A stretch of 64,000 bases of DNA from Cystobasidiopsis lactophilus (GCA_001599975.1 BCIO01000006.1:19156-83155), one strand, 5' to 3'; shown: positions 48,345-62,111, numbered from the stretch's first letter. Made by a program: numbers and translations. Notes: generated by a model from the sequence alone, not told the origin.

Positions 48345-49369
48345 ATGGCAGAAGTCGAGGAGCCCGCTCAGGTTGTGCCCCCAGCTGAAGAGGAGAAGAA
48401 GGAAGTCGACGTCGAGGCCCAGCAGCGCATCTTAGCCAAGGTGGACGAGGCAGACCAGATCCGAGCTCAAGGCAACGAGAGCTTCAAGGCGGGCGACGTC
48501 CAGGGCGCCCTCAAGTCCTACTACACCGTCCTCTTGGCTTTGAAAGGTGAAAAGGACTGGCTGATCAAGTCGACGACCGAGGTTCTGATGTTCTGCGCAT
48601 GAAGGCTTGGACCAATCCATCTCCAGCGCCTTTGCCGCTCCGACCCCGCCTTTGGGCAGCCAGCCCGAGGTCAAAGAGGGCCAGCCCCCCACCGTCCAAG
48701 CTCGCGTGAAGTCCACGATCAGCTTGGTGTACGCCAACATGAGCGCCTGTCATGCCAAAAAGGAGAATTGTGCGGAACCGTTGCCAGACTCGATGCGGAG
48801 CCCTATCGTCCTAACGGCCCTTCCCTTTTGACTTGTAGGGCGCCGCTGCCTCGAATGTGCCCAGAGCGTAAGCACTTGCTTGGTGTTTGTGGGTCAGTCT
48901 TTCTGACAGGAGACATCCAGGCTCTGGCCTTGGACGAGAACAACAAGAAGGCCTCCTTCCGAGAAGCGCAAGCTCGCATAGGGTGAGGCCCTTCGGTTTC
49001 TGTGTCCACTTAGTCCTGCTCATTTTGAGTTGGGACTATCAGCCTCGGCGAGGTCCAGGCTGGCAAGAAGTTGCTCAAAGACTTGCACAAGCGCTCTCCT
49101 GGTAGGCTTCCCTCCCTTTTCGCCGCGCCTCCTCCGCAACCTCCCTGAACTGTTGTGTAAAAGATGCCGCTGTGGTCGCTTTGCTGAAACAATTGGAGGT
49201 GGACGACAAGACGAGGGCCAAGAAGAGCGACAGCGAGCTCAAGGGCTTCCTCTCCGGCGGCAGCACCAGCGCCAAGAAGGGCGTGGACCCCATATCCGCC
49301 CAGAAGATCACCGAGATCATCGACTCGGCCGACCCTCCTACTCAGTCGACCACCGCCGCTGCCGCCTAG
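48345..49369 (+). CDS. TPR repeat protein, TTC1-like or co-chaperone type
   Basis: Six exons: 48345-48546, 48605-48769, 48839-48867, 48921-48982, 49043-49101 and 49164-49369 (723 nt, 240 aa). Acidic N terminus, then three TPR-like helix pairs: ADQIRAQGNESFKAGDVQGA with YYTVLLALKG, then STISLVYANMSACHAKKENW and CLECAQSALALDENNKKASF, then EAQARIGLGEVQAGKKLLKD. The C terminus is low-complexity (SADPPTQSTTAAAA). The GN-x-x-F and YxN-x-SAC signatures are those of TPRs that bind Hsp70/Hsp90 tails. The clamp residues cannot be judged without alignment. Introns 1 and 5 end in AAG. No signal peptide or membrane segment. Confidence 0.82.
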
Positions 49370-49778
49370 CACTTCGGTGCGCTTTGTTGAAACTTTCGTG
49401 GGGGAATAGAGGATGATGAGAAAGGCGCCATTTCGAGTGGTAGAGACCTTTGGGGACGTTCACGCATTGATACCCAAAACCCTTTCACTTTTGCATGGCA
49501 TTGGCTTCCGCTTTGGATTTGGATTGACTTGTTGTGGTGGCGTTCTCGTTGGAACGCTTCTGCAAATTTGACGGGCGCCTTCAGAATTTTGGTTGATATT
49601 CCCTAAAAAATCTGGCAATCATCTGGCAATCGAACCGATATTTTTTGCTACCTGGTGCCCAAAAATGCACGCGAATTTCGAAGTTTGACCAGCCTGGCTG
49701 ACCCGCGGAAAAAAAAACTTCGTCGACCTCCTCAACTTGCCTCTTGGTCCGCTTCCTCCACCATCCTCAACACCCGAA
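49370..49778. promoter_or_regulatory. Histone H3 promoter and 5' UTR, with a tandem 11-mer
   Basis: No gene. Two directly adjacent copies of ATCTGGCAATC occupy 49610-49631, about 150 bp upstream of the proposed H3 start. A T-rich block (49640-49650) and CT-rich leader follow. The tandem 11-mer is a candidate histone upstream element; that is inference. Confidence 0.55.
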
Positions 49779-50926
<1,148 letters not shown>

Positions 50927-51283
50927 GCGACTGGAAGCCATGGCCGGCCCCTTGCGCACCCTATGCACCTAGGCTGCCGCGCTTCCCGCCTTCAACAGCG
51001 TCGTCGCTTGCCACCATCGCACCAAGCAAAAAAGGACGTTTCTCTGTGTTTTTTTCTTCTCTCTCGCATGCTATCTCTCTCTGCTTTTCTTCCCGAGCCC
51101 TTCCGCCGCTTGTAAATTCGACCCCACGACTTTTGTCTCGCTTTAAAGCTAACTCGCAAAGCCGTTTTTGCATTGCAAATCCCATCGAGAGCTTTCATTG
51201 TAGCCCTTTTTTACACTTTCTTGCGCGATCAAATGTCCCCTTGAGCCCATCTCTATTGGAGAACGCAATTGAGCAATGTCGAG
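50927..51283. terminator. Intergenic between convergent histone H3 and lumazine synthase genes
   Basis: A 357-bp non-coding gap holding both 3' UTRs. It is CT-rich on the plus strand (50980-51110). I see no histone-type stem-loop. Confidence 0.45.
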
Positions 51284-52075
51284 TCAAGGAGAAAGAGGGA
51301 GAGAACGGACTTGGGTCTTCAGGGCCCCTTCGACGGCGGCCTCTGCCCAGTCCAAGCCGTGGTTGTGCCCCGGCTTGTCGCCCGTCGCGATGCCCGCCCG
51401 CTCCAAAGCTTGCTCGTCGGTCAAGCAGGTCAGCACGCCAAAGATGACGGGCACGCCAGTGTCCAGTTGGACTCGCATCAAGCCGTGCGTCGTGGCGTCT
51501 GTTGAGCCCTCCTTCCAGCCTCAAGCAACAACTTCAAACAAGCAGGAGAAAGGTGCCTACCAGCGATGTATTCAAAGTGCATGGTCGAACCCTTGATGAG
51601 CACGCCAATCGCAATCACGGCGTTGAAGGGGCCGGTCGTCGGTTTGGGAGCCGCCTTGGGCACGGTGGGGCTGTCGAGCAAGGACGTCGAACCCATCAAG
51701 TCACTGGCCGTAGCTGAAGCCTGGATTTGAGAGGCCGCGATCAACCTGAAGGCCCTTGTTCAGTCGCGGGTTGGCTTGGATGACAGAGGCAACGAGGACG
51801 GACCGAGAGCAGGCAAAGGGCAGTTCAAAGCTGCCTGGGACATCGTGGATGCCAATGTTGGACTGCTTGACGCCCAGTTGCTGCAGCCGCTTGACCGTGC
51901 CGTCCACCAAGGATTGGATGACCTTGATGTTCCACCTATACTCAAATTCAGCTGGGTACTTCTTCACCCGCTTATCTTATGCGTCAGAGCCTGACCTCGA
52001 GTGAACAATGGCAATGCGCAAAGGCGAGCCATCCAGCTGCTCCGTCGTAGGGGTGACGCCTTTGATGGTCGACAT
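51284..52075 (-). CDS. RIB4: 6,7-dimethyl-8-ribityllumazine synthase (riboflavin pathway)
   Basis: Four exons: 52075-51996, 51935-51804, 51745-51561 and 51498-51284 (612 nt, 203 aa). The enzyme joins a ribityl-amino-uracil to dihydroxybutanone phosphate in the second-last step of riboflavin synthesis. Signatures: [45 protein letters not shown] (the substrate loop), [22 protein letters not shown] and [17 protein letters not shown], with the active-site His in the last. An insert of about 35 residues ([14 protein letters not shown]...) before VIAIGV is longer than in bacteria and typical of fungi. No mitochondrial signal. Confidence 0.96.
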
Positions 52076-52173
52076 TGTTGCTCTCCAAACTTCAATTCGC
52101 GCATGTTTCTTAATACATTTGGGCTGCCCTTTCTATTAAGCGAAAAGAGAAGGACTCTAAAGGGAGAAGAAGA

Positions 52174-55100
52174 TTATTGGGTGGATCCGTAGCCGAACAA
52201 GCTGTGGAGCGACTGCAGTTTGGTCGAGGCCGACGCGGTCGAATTGGAGCGCTCCATCTTGGCCGGCCCGCTGTCGGTTTGGGGAGAAGGTGCCATCGAA
52301 GTCACCCGGCTCGAAGGATTGGACCGCGCGGGCGAAGAGACGGGTGTGCCTCGGTCGGAAGCGATGTTCTGTTGTGCTCAAGTTCAAAGGACAGGCGCAG
52401 CAAGGACAAAGGAATAGAACTCACAGCCATGGCCCTTTCTAGGTACGTCTTGAAGTGTCGTCCAGCTGGCAAGGGAGAAGCTGTGAGCAAACGAAAGGCC
52501 AAGGGAAAGATCAAGGGATGGAGGCTCACTTTGATCGATCCAGTGTTGGATGCGGCCTTCCGCCTCGGGGTGAGCTTGCCGGAACTCATAAAGCGCCAGA
52601 ATCCCCTGTTGAGATCCTTTAAACTCAAGAATGAGTGGAAGAAAAGAAAAGGGGCAGACCTGCTTGGACGTGTCTGGCTGGCCCACCATGTCGAAGATCT
52701 CCTTGAGGCGCTGGTTTAGCTCGCGGTCGTCCATCTGGGCAGATTCTGATACCGCCGCTGGTGGTGCCGCATCGTGGCTGTCTTGGGAGTATGAACGAGT
52801 GCTGATGATCGAGTCCATCCGCTTCAGCCCATCCGCGTGCGAGGGCCCGCCGCTGCTCGATGAAGCACCGACCAGGCGCTTCAAATATGCCCCGACAAAT
52901 GAGGTGTCGCCCAGGTGGAGTGCCTCGACCTCGCGCAGCACGTTCTTGCCGTGCACTGACACGACTTGCTGGAGGATAGTCTTGCACGTCCGAAGTGGCA
53001 TGTCGCCCAGGGGCTGCGCAGGGTTATAGACGCTCAGCACCTATAAAAAGCGGTGAAGGCGAGGTGACTTACAACATTGTCGGCCGCGCGCCGGCGCCAC
53101 TCAGCTGGCGAGATGCCGTCGAGAAACTTGTCAATGTCCTCCAAGAGCTTGTGCAAGTCCAGCGACGAGTCTTGAAGGCCTTCTTTCGCAGTCTTGGAGA
53201 TTTTCCACAGACACTGAGGCGACGCATGAGCTGGGCGCTTGGGTGGCGAAGGAGAAAAATAACAGACCTTCATGACGAGCTCGGCATATTTGGCCCGTGA
53301 GTCGCGCTCCAGGCCAGTGACTTGCCTGAGATCAACCGTGACACCTTCCAAGATGACGAACAAGGCCCTGTTTGAGCCAAGATGTAGGGGCTCAGACGGT
53401 TCTCAAGGCGGGCTCAGATGAAACTTACCCAAAGCACGCGTTCTTATCTGCATTGTGGAAGATACGAATCAGGACCATGTTTAGAACCTGAAGATAGGAG
53501 CAATGAGCAGGTGCATCACAAAAAGAGGCCGCAAGAAGCCGACCTTGCTCAAGCTGGAGATGGCCTCGCTGCCCGCGGAATCTGCCGTTTCCAACAACCT
53601 CTTGGTGAGCTCCGCGAGGAGCTCGACAAGGGCCGGCTGGGTTGTCGCCTTGCTGAGCGACGCGTTGTCGAAGAAGACCGTCAAGGTCTGCATCAGGTGC
53701 TTGCACAGCCGGAGGCGCGATGAGCTCGTAGCCGGGCTCAGGTTCTCGAAGGCACGGCCCATTTGCGCAACGATCTGGACAACCATGTCGTCTGCCGAGC
53801 TGAGCAAAGAGGCAGAGCTGGCGGCTATATCCTTCTGGGCGCTCTTCAACGCTTCGACGGCCACCGCGTCGTCCGACACCGAGATGCTGGCGAACTTGGA
53901 GCTCGCGAGTGCGGGCTTGGCAGGCGCAGGCGACATGTTGGGGCGGCTGTCTTGCTTCAAAGGCCGCAGCGGCTCCCGGCTGCCGTTGGCACTGGCCTGG
54001 GCGGGAGGTGGTGCCGGCTGCGTAGGTTGGAGGCCCAGACCCTCTTCCAGCAGCGCTCGGCCATGCGGCGGGAGAGCAGCAAAGTAGGTGATGATGGCCT
54101 CGCCCTCGACGGCCCGTATCGCAGCGACCACGTTCATCCCAGCGGACGCGACGGCCGGTTCCGCATCTTCGACAAGCGGCAGGAGGCTGGCCAAAGTGCG
54201 GTTCGGTGTATAGACGCTCGATCCGTGCCGCTGTATCATTGACGCCAGCTCTTGGGCAGTCTCGATGCGGCCTTGCGCACTGCGCGACCGCAGGCCGTAG
54301 TCCAACAAGCTGCCAAAGATCTTGCTTGCGGGGTACACGGTGGCGAAAGACCGAATCAGCCCTTTGACCCGATGCTTTAGGTCAGTTCGGAGAGTGCCCA
54401 GCTAAGACAAAGTAAGCGAAGCCGCGGTGAACCCGGGAGTGAGTCTACTTACGCTAACGATGAGCGACGGGAGGCAGCAGTTTGCCTCGTAGTCCGAAAG
54501 GAAGTAGTTGTCCTCCGTTAAGAGTGCCTGGCTGTGGCCGATGATGTCGAGACATTTGGATATTGACGATAAGGCAGAATCGGCGAAGCGCAGCGTGAGG
54601 TATTTGTAGACGAGGTCCAGATTCGCAAGCCAGCGTGATGCTACATCCTTCTTCGACAGGCCGTACACAGTCGTCGGGTCGGCTGCACCGAGTGAGTCGT
54701 CCAGCTGCTCCAGCGCGGACAGGAAGTCGCGCTCCGAATTGAGATCCCGGCTGAACAGCAGGCTCATCAAAGGGGCTGATACGTGCGGCAACATTTGCTG
54801 GTGCAAGAACTCGATTTGCTCGGGGCGAGCGGTGCCATCGATGTGCCACCGAAGAGGGCCTTGTTCCTTCGAGGCTCGCGTCAACTTTGGACGAGGGTCG
54901 TCAGACCGCAAGGGAAAGTCGGCAAAAGCTGGCAAGATGGGTGCCTCCGGTGAAGGGGGCCGAGCCAGGACTGGTTTTCGGATGGGCTGTCGCGGCAAGA
55001 GTTTTGAAGATGAGGGAGGAGGATGGGTTGGAGGCAAGGTAGATGGTGAAGGTGGTGCACGAGGAATTTCGCCAGGCGCCAGGGACTTTCTCAGCGTTTT

Positions 55101-58100
55101 AGTGGCGGCCGAGGCTGGGCGTCTAAGGGGCGCGGGCGTCGAAGCGACTGGTGGTTTGGAAGGGGGAGCAGCGCTGTCGGTACGGAAGGCTTCAATCTGA
55201 GGAACGACGGAGGATTTCGATGCCGGCTTTAACGAAGAAGTCAGGTCCATTAGCTGTTGGTAGCCCATGGACTTGATGAGGTGGGGGAGAAGGCTGGAGG
55301 CCGCTTTGCGAACTTCGGCGTTGCGGTCTTCGAGGCAGACCAGCGTAGACGGGCCGAGAACAGAAAGGTCTGGGAGCCCTTCGGTCTTTTGGAGGCGTTC
55401 GCTCGTCCAGGCAAGCAACTCCTTCCGAAGAGCCGGGTTGGTGGCCTCCAAGCTGCCCGATATAACGCCGGTCAGGGCGTCCATGCCGCACGCCTCCTCG
55501 ACAGCCGTCAGGGTGGCCAGCGCCTGCGCTCTGGTAGACGCCTTTTGGTCGGCTAAGATGGCTGCTACCGGCGGGATCAGGTTCTTGCAGTAGCGTTCAA
55601 AAGGCTTGCCGATGCCCGTGGCGGCTCGGGAGACGCAGTCGAGAGCCAAAGCTTGCACAACCTTATTGCTGTCGGCCAGCCGAAGTTTTAGGACGCCACT
55701 CAGGTCGCCTGAAAGGGAAAGATTGCGTTTAGTGAGACACGACGTTGGGAGCAGAGACGGATCTCACTCATTGTTGGCTTGAAACGCTTGTGCGCATCCA
55801 AAGCTGCAAGAATGGCTTCCAGAGCTTCCTTTCGGGTTTTCCAGTTGGAATCGTTGCTTGCCGTGATAAGCGAGCCCGGCACAACCTTCTCGATGTCCAC
55901 CCGAGGGTAGAGTTCTGCCATAGGGTCTGCGGCTGCAGCAGCTTTACCACCTGCCTTCGCAGATGACGCCGGTGCGGCATAGTCTGCTGCATTTCGTGTC
56001 GGCTCTGGAGGCGATTCGCCATCCACGCGCGCAAATTCGGCGTCAATGGTGGTAAGCAGCGCCGGATTGAGGTCTTGAAGAAAGTCTGCTATGCTGCTGC
56101 CGACGTACATCTTGAGTGTGACGAGGCATTTGGTAGCGTTGGCTCGAACAAGAGGGTTGGTGCTCTTCAACGCGCCCTTGAGGAACTCGATGAAGTTGCG
56201 AACAGCGATGCCCTGGATGCCGAACTCGCGGACGGCACCGTCAATCCAAAGGATGGCATCGGCCTGGGCTTTGGGTGCTTTTTGCTTGGTCATTGGGTCG
56301 TAGGCGAGCCCAAGAACAAATTGGAGCGAGGTCTTCTCGGCTATTGAGAGTAAGAGGTCGCTGGCGGGCTTCTTCAGTTTGATGTCACCCAGCTTGTCGG
56401 AAGTAGGGCCGACGACCAAAGATGAACAGGCTCTTGACCAGGTTGGCGACAGCTCAGTGAGCGCTTGGCAAACTTGGAACATGAGCGAGTACACCTAAGG
56501 CGAGATTGAGCGCTTGATCCACGGCCCATGAACGAGAGGAAACCCCGCACCTGAAAGTTGCTCTCCTTCCACCCTGGCTTTTTGGCTAGACAGCGCACCA
56601 CCAGCTCTGACTCCAAGTCGGCCCCACCCTTCGCTTGCTCCAGCAACGCCTCCATCGCGGCCAATCTCGCTTTCCAATTGCTACTGGCGATCTCTGACAA
56701 GATTTCTGGTGGTAAAGCGCTCTCGAACAAGCCGTCAGCCTCTTCTGAGGAGTACTTGAACTTGACGGCTTCCGATGGCCCGGACCCTGCTTGGGCCTTG
56801 GGAGCTGGCTTTGAGGGTTGACTTGATGGCGGTGCCGGCGCCTTCTTGACAGGAGCAGGTTTAGGGCGGACGACGGACGGAGTTGGCGCCGATGACGAAG
56901 GTTTAGCCGCAGGCGCCGAAGGCTGCTCTGGTTTCTGTGAAGACATTCGGCCAGGATGAGCAGTCTACGAAAGGGCATGGCAAGAGAGACGAAGCTACAG
57001 GGACAGGAGGCTTGGATTTTAGCGATGCCTGTGGCGGAGGCGCTGACTTGGGCTTGGACGCAACAGGTGCCGAGGGTGCTGGACCGGACCGAACCTTGAC
57101 CTCGGCCTTCTCAAAAAATTCCTTGATCTTGGCCTTGCGGATGTCGTCCAAGCTCTCCATTTGCGGCGCCAACGCTCGTTCGCCGAGGATCTTCATCAAC
57201 GTGCCCATGCCTTCTTGCGCCGCCGAGCGGACCGGCTCAAAACTGTCTTCAAGAGCTGGGAGAAGAGCCGACACCATGGTCTTGACATCGCCGGCTGACG
57301 GTTTGGTTTTCGTCGACTTGAGGACGCGCACCAGCCACCGCAGCGTCTCGCATTTGACTTGAGGATTTTTGTGCTTGGAAAAGGTAGCGACATCTTCCGT
57401 GAGCTCGTCCAGAGAGACCTGCTAACTGTTGGAAGCGGTCGCGCTTGGCGAGAGGGCCACCGACTCACCGTTTCTGCCACCGCATCGAGCGCGTTGCCCA
57501 ACGCGTCAACCACCGACTGCTTCTTTTCCTTCAACCTTTCCAGCAAAGGCGCAACGACGGTACCCTTGTATCGTGCGAACAGCGTCCTTAGGCCTTTCGC
57601 CAGCGCTTCGATGCAGTTCGCGGCTGCCATAACGCACGCAATGTTGGCATCCGTCATTCTGCCCGCCAGTGCGCGCGTGAGTTCCGAGTAGTCGTCTTCA
57701 GCAATCCTGGGCACTCGAAGAGCAGCCAGGAGCGGGTCCAGAGCTTCCTCCTTGCGCTCCTTCCATTTCGTCGAAGCCAGCTTGTCGAAGAAATCCGCGG
57801 GCACTTTGACTTTGACCGGCTCTGCAAGTGAGTGTAGGTCAATCTCTTCCGGCTCGGGAGCGCTGGCAGCCGCAGAAGGCGGGGCGGTACCGTCCAGGGC
57901 GCCCTCGGCTTCTTGAATGGCCATGTCCCGCTGCTGGTCCCGGGTGAAGCGGCTCTGAGATGCCGAGCCATGGCCTTTGCCATTGGAGTCCAGCGTTTGG
58001 AACGATTCTGAAAGCTCCTTGACTTGGACCGGTTTGAGAGCTGCGAGAAAAGGCTCGATTCCGGCGCCGATGAATCTGTACACCTCTTCGACAAGGAGCG

Positions 58101-58869
58101 AGCCCTCTGCTCGGACGGCTTTGTCTGCATGTCCAAAGATGGCAGGCAAGGACTTGAGGACCGGTTGAATTGGCACGATCTTGACGCCGAATTGCCTGTT
58201 TGTTGATTTGGAGATTAGTCCTTCCGTTCCATGACACGCTCTGGCAGCGCGGTAGTGGACTCACTTGACGAGCTCCTTCATGGCAGTAATACTGGCGGCT
58301 ACGACCTTGGGTTGCTTGGCTTTTAGGCCGTCGACTAGCGCCGCCTGCAATTGTTGACATCGCCCGCATGAGTTCCGCGTTATTGTCCAATAGACCAAAG
58401 AGGAACGCACCACAACTCCTGAGGCACTCCCTTCCACCTCTGTGTACAGCAAACACAGCTCGATGGCCTTGCTCTTGATGCTGGCCCTCGCACTGCCAAA
58501 GCACTTGTCCACCAAGCCGGGCACCACGGCCTCGCGCGTGGGCACGGCGTTCTTGCCAGCGAACTCCACCAGAGCAGACACAGCCTCCAGGGCCTTCTCT
58601 TGGGCGGCGACGTTGGCATCGGTGACCGCCTTCTTCAGCAAGTCGGGCGACGAGATGTAAGGCTTGAAGACCGGCGCTTCCTCGCTCGGCGACGTCCTGA
58701 ACTCCTTCGTGAGCTGCTCGTAGCCGCTCACTCGTGCCTTCCAATTCTACAGCAAGGGAACATTTGAGCAAAGGGCGTCTTGCGAGACTTGAAAAACAAG
58801 GGCCACCTTATGCGCGAGGCGGTCTGCCACGCTCAGCGCCGTGAAGTCCTCCTCAGGCGGCGCTTCCAT
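52174..58869 (-). CDS. XMAP215/Dis1/TOG family microtubule polymerase, long multi-TOG form
   Basis: Sixteen exons: 58869-58807, 58746-58411, 58344-58265, 58195-57469, 57418-56999, 56934-56551, 56494-55768, 55708-54453, 54401-53544, 53487-53429, 53367-53268, 53213-53073, 53013-52660, 52605-52530, 52465-52425 and 52368-52174 (5817 nt, 1938 aa). TOG arrays are marked by NWKARVSGYEQL, KWKERKEEALDPLL, NWKARLAAMEALLEQ and NWKTRKEALEAILAAL, with a further HEAT-like block after DLSGVLKLRLADSNKV. Pro/Lys/Ser-rich linkers lie around 665-730 and in the DUF-like middle. The C-terminal helical domain has PLGDMPLRTCKTILQQVV and GILALYEFRQAHPEAEGRI. It should add tubulin at plus ends and act at spindle poles. 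At about 1940 aa it resembles animal forms rather than the two-TOG yeast proteins. Intron 58410-58345 has no stop. Confidence 0.93.
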
Positions 58870-59167
58870 CGTGCACTGTCCAAGCTACAAATGGGCGAGG
58901 CGGGGTATAGAAGAGGTGACTGGTGGGATGGTGGGCGCCGGCGAACAGAGACTGAAGTGCTTTCCCACTCCGCACCCACGTTGAAATAACTTGAAATCAA
59001 CAGACTGCACATTTTGTCTTTGGGAATAATAGGACGTCAAGTAACAGGCCCTTTTAACAAGCTGTCTACCATCAATACCCTCATATCACACAGCGCCTGG
59101 TTGTCCTCGTTGCGCATGACTATCTTGCGTAGGCTTGGGCCATACCTGGAAATCACTCACGAGGGGT

Positions 59168-62111
59168 CTAAGCAGAATTGCGCTCAGCTGTGACTTGACG
59201 GATAAGCGTTTGAACATCGCCAGCTTTGATGTTTCGCAGCTTTTAAGGAACGAGTTAAGAAAGAGCGGGGGGGAATCGAGAACGGATGCCGCCCACCTCG
59301 TCTTGGGTATATGATGCACCGTTGGGCAGATCGAGGTGACTGTATGAGACTCAGTGTACAATTTGACAGGACCACAGAGGTGAAGCTTACTCGATGTTGA
59401 TGACAGGCTGCCGGTGGTACATGAGCTGGCTTGCGCTGGAAGGTGAGAGCAGTAAATGTGACTTACCCCCTTGAATGTCTTGCGAGCATGGATAGCAAAG
59501 AAGACGATGGCAAGGAAAAGTGGGCCGCCCCAGCAAACAATCTGCAAAGTAGCGAGATCAAAAATTGCGCTGTCTCTCGAGTGGGAGGCTTACGGTCCAG
59601 TTCATCTAAAGCACCGAGTGTATTAGTAACAACCAGCTGACTTGGTCAGAAAAACGAACCTCATCCGGTACTGCGAAGCATCGCGAGTCAGCTATGGAGT
59701 CCAGCGCAAGAAGATCGCGAGCTTACCGAGGTCGGCACCCTTGACATTGGGCTGTTAAAGTAGTTCAGTAAAGCACAGTGGTTTGCAAAAATACAGACTT
59801 ACGAAGCAAAGGATTGGGATCATCAGAGCAACGTAGGCGCACGAGAAATAGCCCAAAGGCTTGCTCCAACGACCTACGGAAGCGGTGAATCAGAATGCGA
59901 TCCATCACTCGGACCAGGATCTCGCCCATACCCAAGTGCCACGGACCGGGCTTCCAGCGATCTGTGGTTTTCTTTTGAGTTCTGAACACCGCACCCGCAC
60001 AGAAACGAGCCCCTTACCTCCGGCGCAGAAGCATCGAATGGCGATCGGCACGGTGAAAGCAAAGTACGCTCCCACAGCTCCAATTGAGAAGATAGCTCCG
60101 ATAGCTACGTCACCCGCAAAGATCAAGCACAGACAAGCCACCTGGGAGGCAATATCAATGGCTGTTCAGCGACAAGGAGGGCAGAGTCTGAGTCACCTGC
60201 ACGATGAAGTTGAAGATGGTAGCGTTGACCGGTGTGAGCGTCCTCTTGTTGACCTTAGCGACCCACTGGCCTCTGGGCAAAACTCCGTCGCGGCCGTAGG
60301 CGAACGCCAGGCGGGAGGCGGAAATGTTGCAGCCTTGCGCGCACATGAAGCCGCAGACGACAGTGAGAGCGCCAAAAGCGAGGACAGTGTTGGTGGGAAC
60401 GACCTGCTGCAACCAGCCAATGAAAGGCTGGTAAGCATCGCCGAGAGCCACGATGTCGACAACGGTATATGCAATGACTGCATGTCACTGACTCAGTGGT
60501 GACCGTCCAACGAACGACTACAACGCACCCAAGCACAAGAACCAGCCAAGGGTGCCACCTAGGAAGGCAGTCATGACGATGGCCCGAGGCGTGGCGGTTT
60601 GAGAGTTGCTGCATTCCTCTGACCTGTGTACGCACGACAGCGGGTCACCGACATATCAAATAGCATCATGGAACAGCCGCTTACAGATGAAAAGGCGCAT
60701 CGTAGCCCGACATAGTCCAGATGGCAGTCAGGAAACTCTGAAGGATGGCAATGCCGGCTGGCCATTCGGTCTGATTGACGATCGTTTTCCACGCCACGGC
60801 AGGCGAATTGAATTTCGGATGGTTCATGTCCGCAGCAGGCACTGGGTGGATAACAAGATCAGGGATGGAAGAGGGTGCCGCCGCAGTGAGCCACTCACCA
60901 CCAAACATCACGGTGAACAGCGCAATCAGCTGCAAGTAGGTGCCATAGGAATTGATAGCAGCAACGTAGCGCGAAGGCAGGGCGGTCATAACAGCGCATG
61001 CGAAGGTGAGAGCGACTCTGAAAGTGACACGGATCAGGAAAAGAATGTGAAATCGCAGCGCAGCGGAACAACTGACGTGATTCCGAATCTTTTGGCGTTA
61101 GTATCATTGTAGTCCGGGTTGTGGATGGAAACCAGGGCGACAATCATGCTCGCATTGCCGTAGTTGACCGAGGGGCAGCCCGTCACCAAGCCGAGCCAGT
61201 TCGACCAGCCGGTCACATAGGCCGCAAACGGTGCCCATTTCGGAGGTGCCCTAAAACTCAATTGATCAGCTATGCCGAAAGCTTATCGGAGCAGACCTTA
61301 CAGCACGGCGGCCACATCTGAGGATTGGTGGCATCAGCAAATGCTTTTCCGACCAATGTGGTCTATCTCACAATATAAGCCTCCCTGCCCAGAACATCAG
61401 ACGATTCTATAGTGAGGTTGTGAAAGACATACAGAAGTCGGCATGGAGCTGGAGAGCTCAGCCATGCAGGTCGCCACAGATTGAATGCCTGTCCACGTCA
61501 TTCAGCCCGAGCTCCTCGACAGCCTCCAGCGCGCTTACCGGTGAAAGCAATGAGCCAGGCCCATGTCAATCCAGCGTATCTACACACATGGTGAGCTAGG
61601 CTATCAAGCGGCTTGGTCCGACGCACCCGCTGTAATGCAAGAATTGATTTGCTCAGCTTTTGGAGACATCGTCGTTCAAACGTTATCTTACACGGTGCCC
61701 GTGGCATAACCCAAGGTACTCGCACTGTTTCAAAGCGTCAGCGCAAATATCGACTCCAAAAAAAAAAGCGACCAACACAGAGGGCAAAATGCCGAGCACA
61801 GAAAAGGACACCGCTGATCGCCAAAAACAGGTTCAGGCTCCGATTCCTTCCCACTCAGCAGTACGCACAGAAAGTCGAGAACCTAAAGAGGAGTATGAGC
61901 AACAGCACGCATGAATCACTCGATGGGCTGCTCACAAGCCGAACTCCCGCTTAAATCTGGCAGTCACAGGGTCAGCCACACAAGCTTTTGGGGGAAACTC
62001 CCGCGAGGCCCTCACTCTTGCTTGTACCCACAGGCAGCCAGTGCCGCCTCTGCCCAAATTGTGAGAACGCATGCAGAACCGTCACCAGACCGCCAGACGC
62101 TCACCATCCAT
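59168..62111 (-). CDS. Amino-acid/choline-type permease (APC superfamily), split into about 26 coding exons
   Basis: Exons: 62111-62105, 62049-62028, 61956-61936, 61882-61869, 61813-61777, 61724-61692, 61629-61627, 61579-61539, 61488-61433, 61384-61372, 61317-61302, 61250-61077, 61017-60899, 60841-60685, 60623-60529, 60477-60197, 60141-60018, 59961-59932, 59873-59803, 59751-59727, 59670-59660, 59605-59594, 59541-59467, 59407-59391, 59339-59297 and 59239-59168 (1569 nt, 522 aa). Family motifs: EAALAACGFKREFGLFSTFS, SVSFSVLGILPSVASTLGY, AELSSSMPTSGGLYY, WTMSGYDAPFHLSEECSNSQ, ATPRAIVMTAFLGG, SRLAFAYGRDGVLP and KPGPWHLGRWSKPLGYFSCA. About 12 membrane segments fit a fungal plasma-membrane importer of amino acids, GABA or choline. 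The substrate is undetermined. The 3-nt exon could instead belong to one 112-nt intron in the same frame. Confidence 0.85.
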
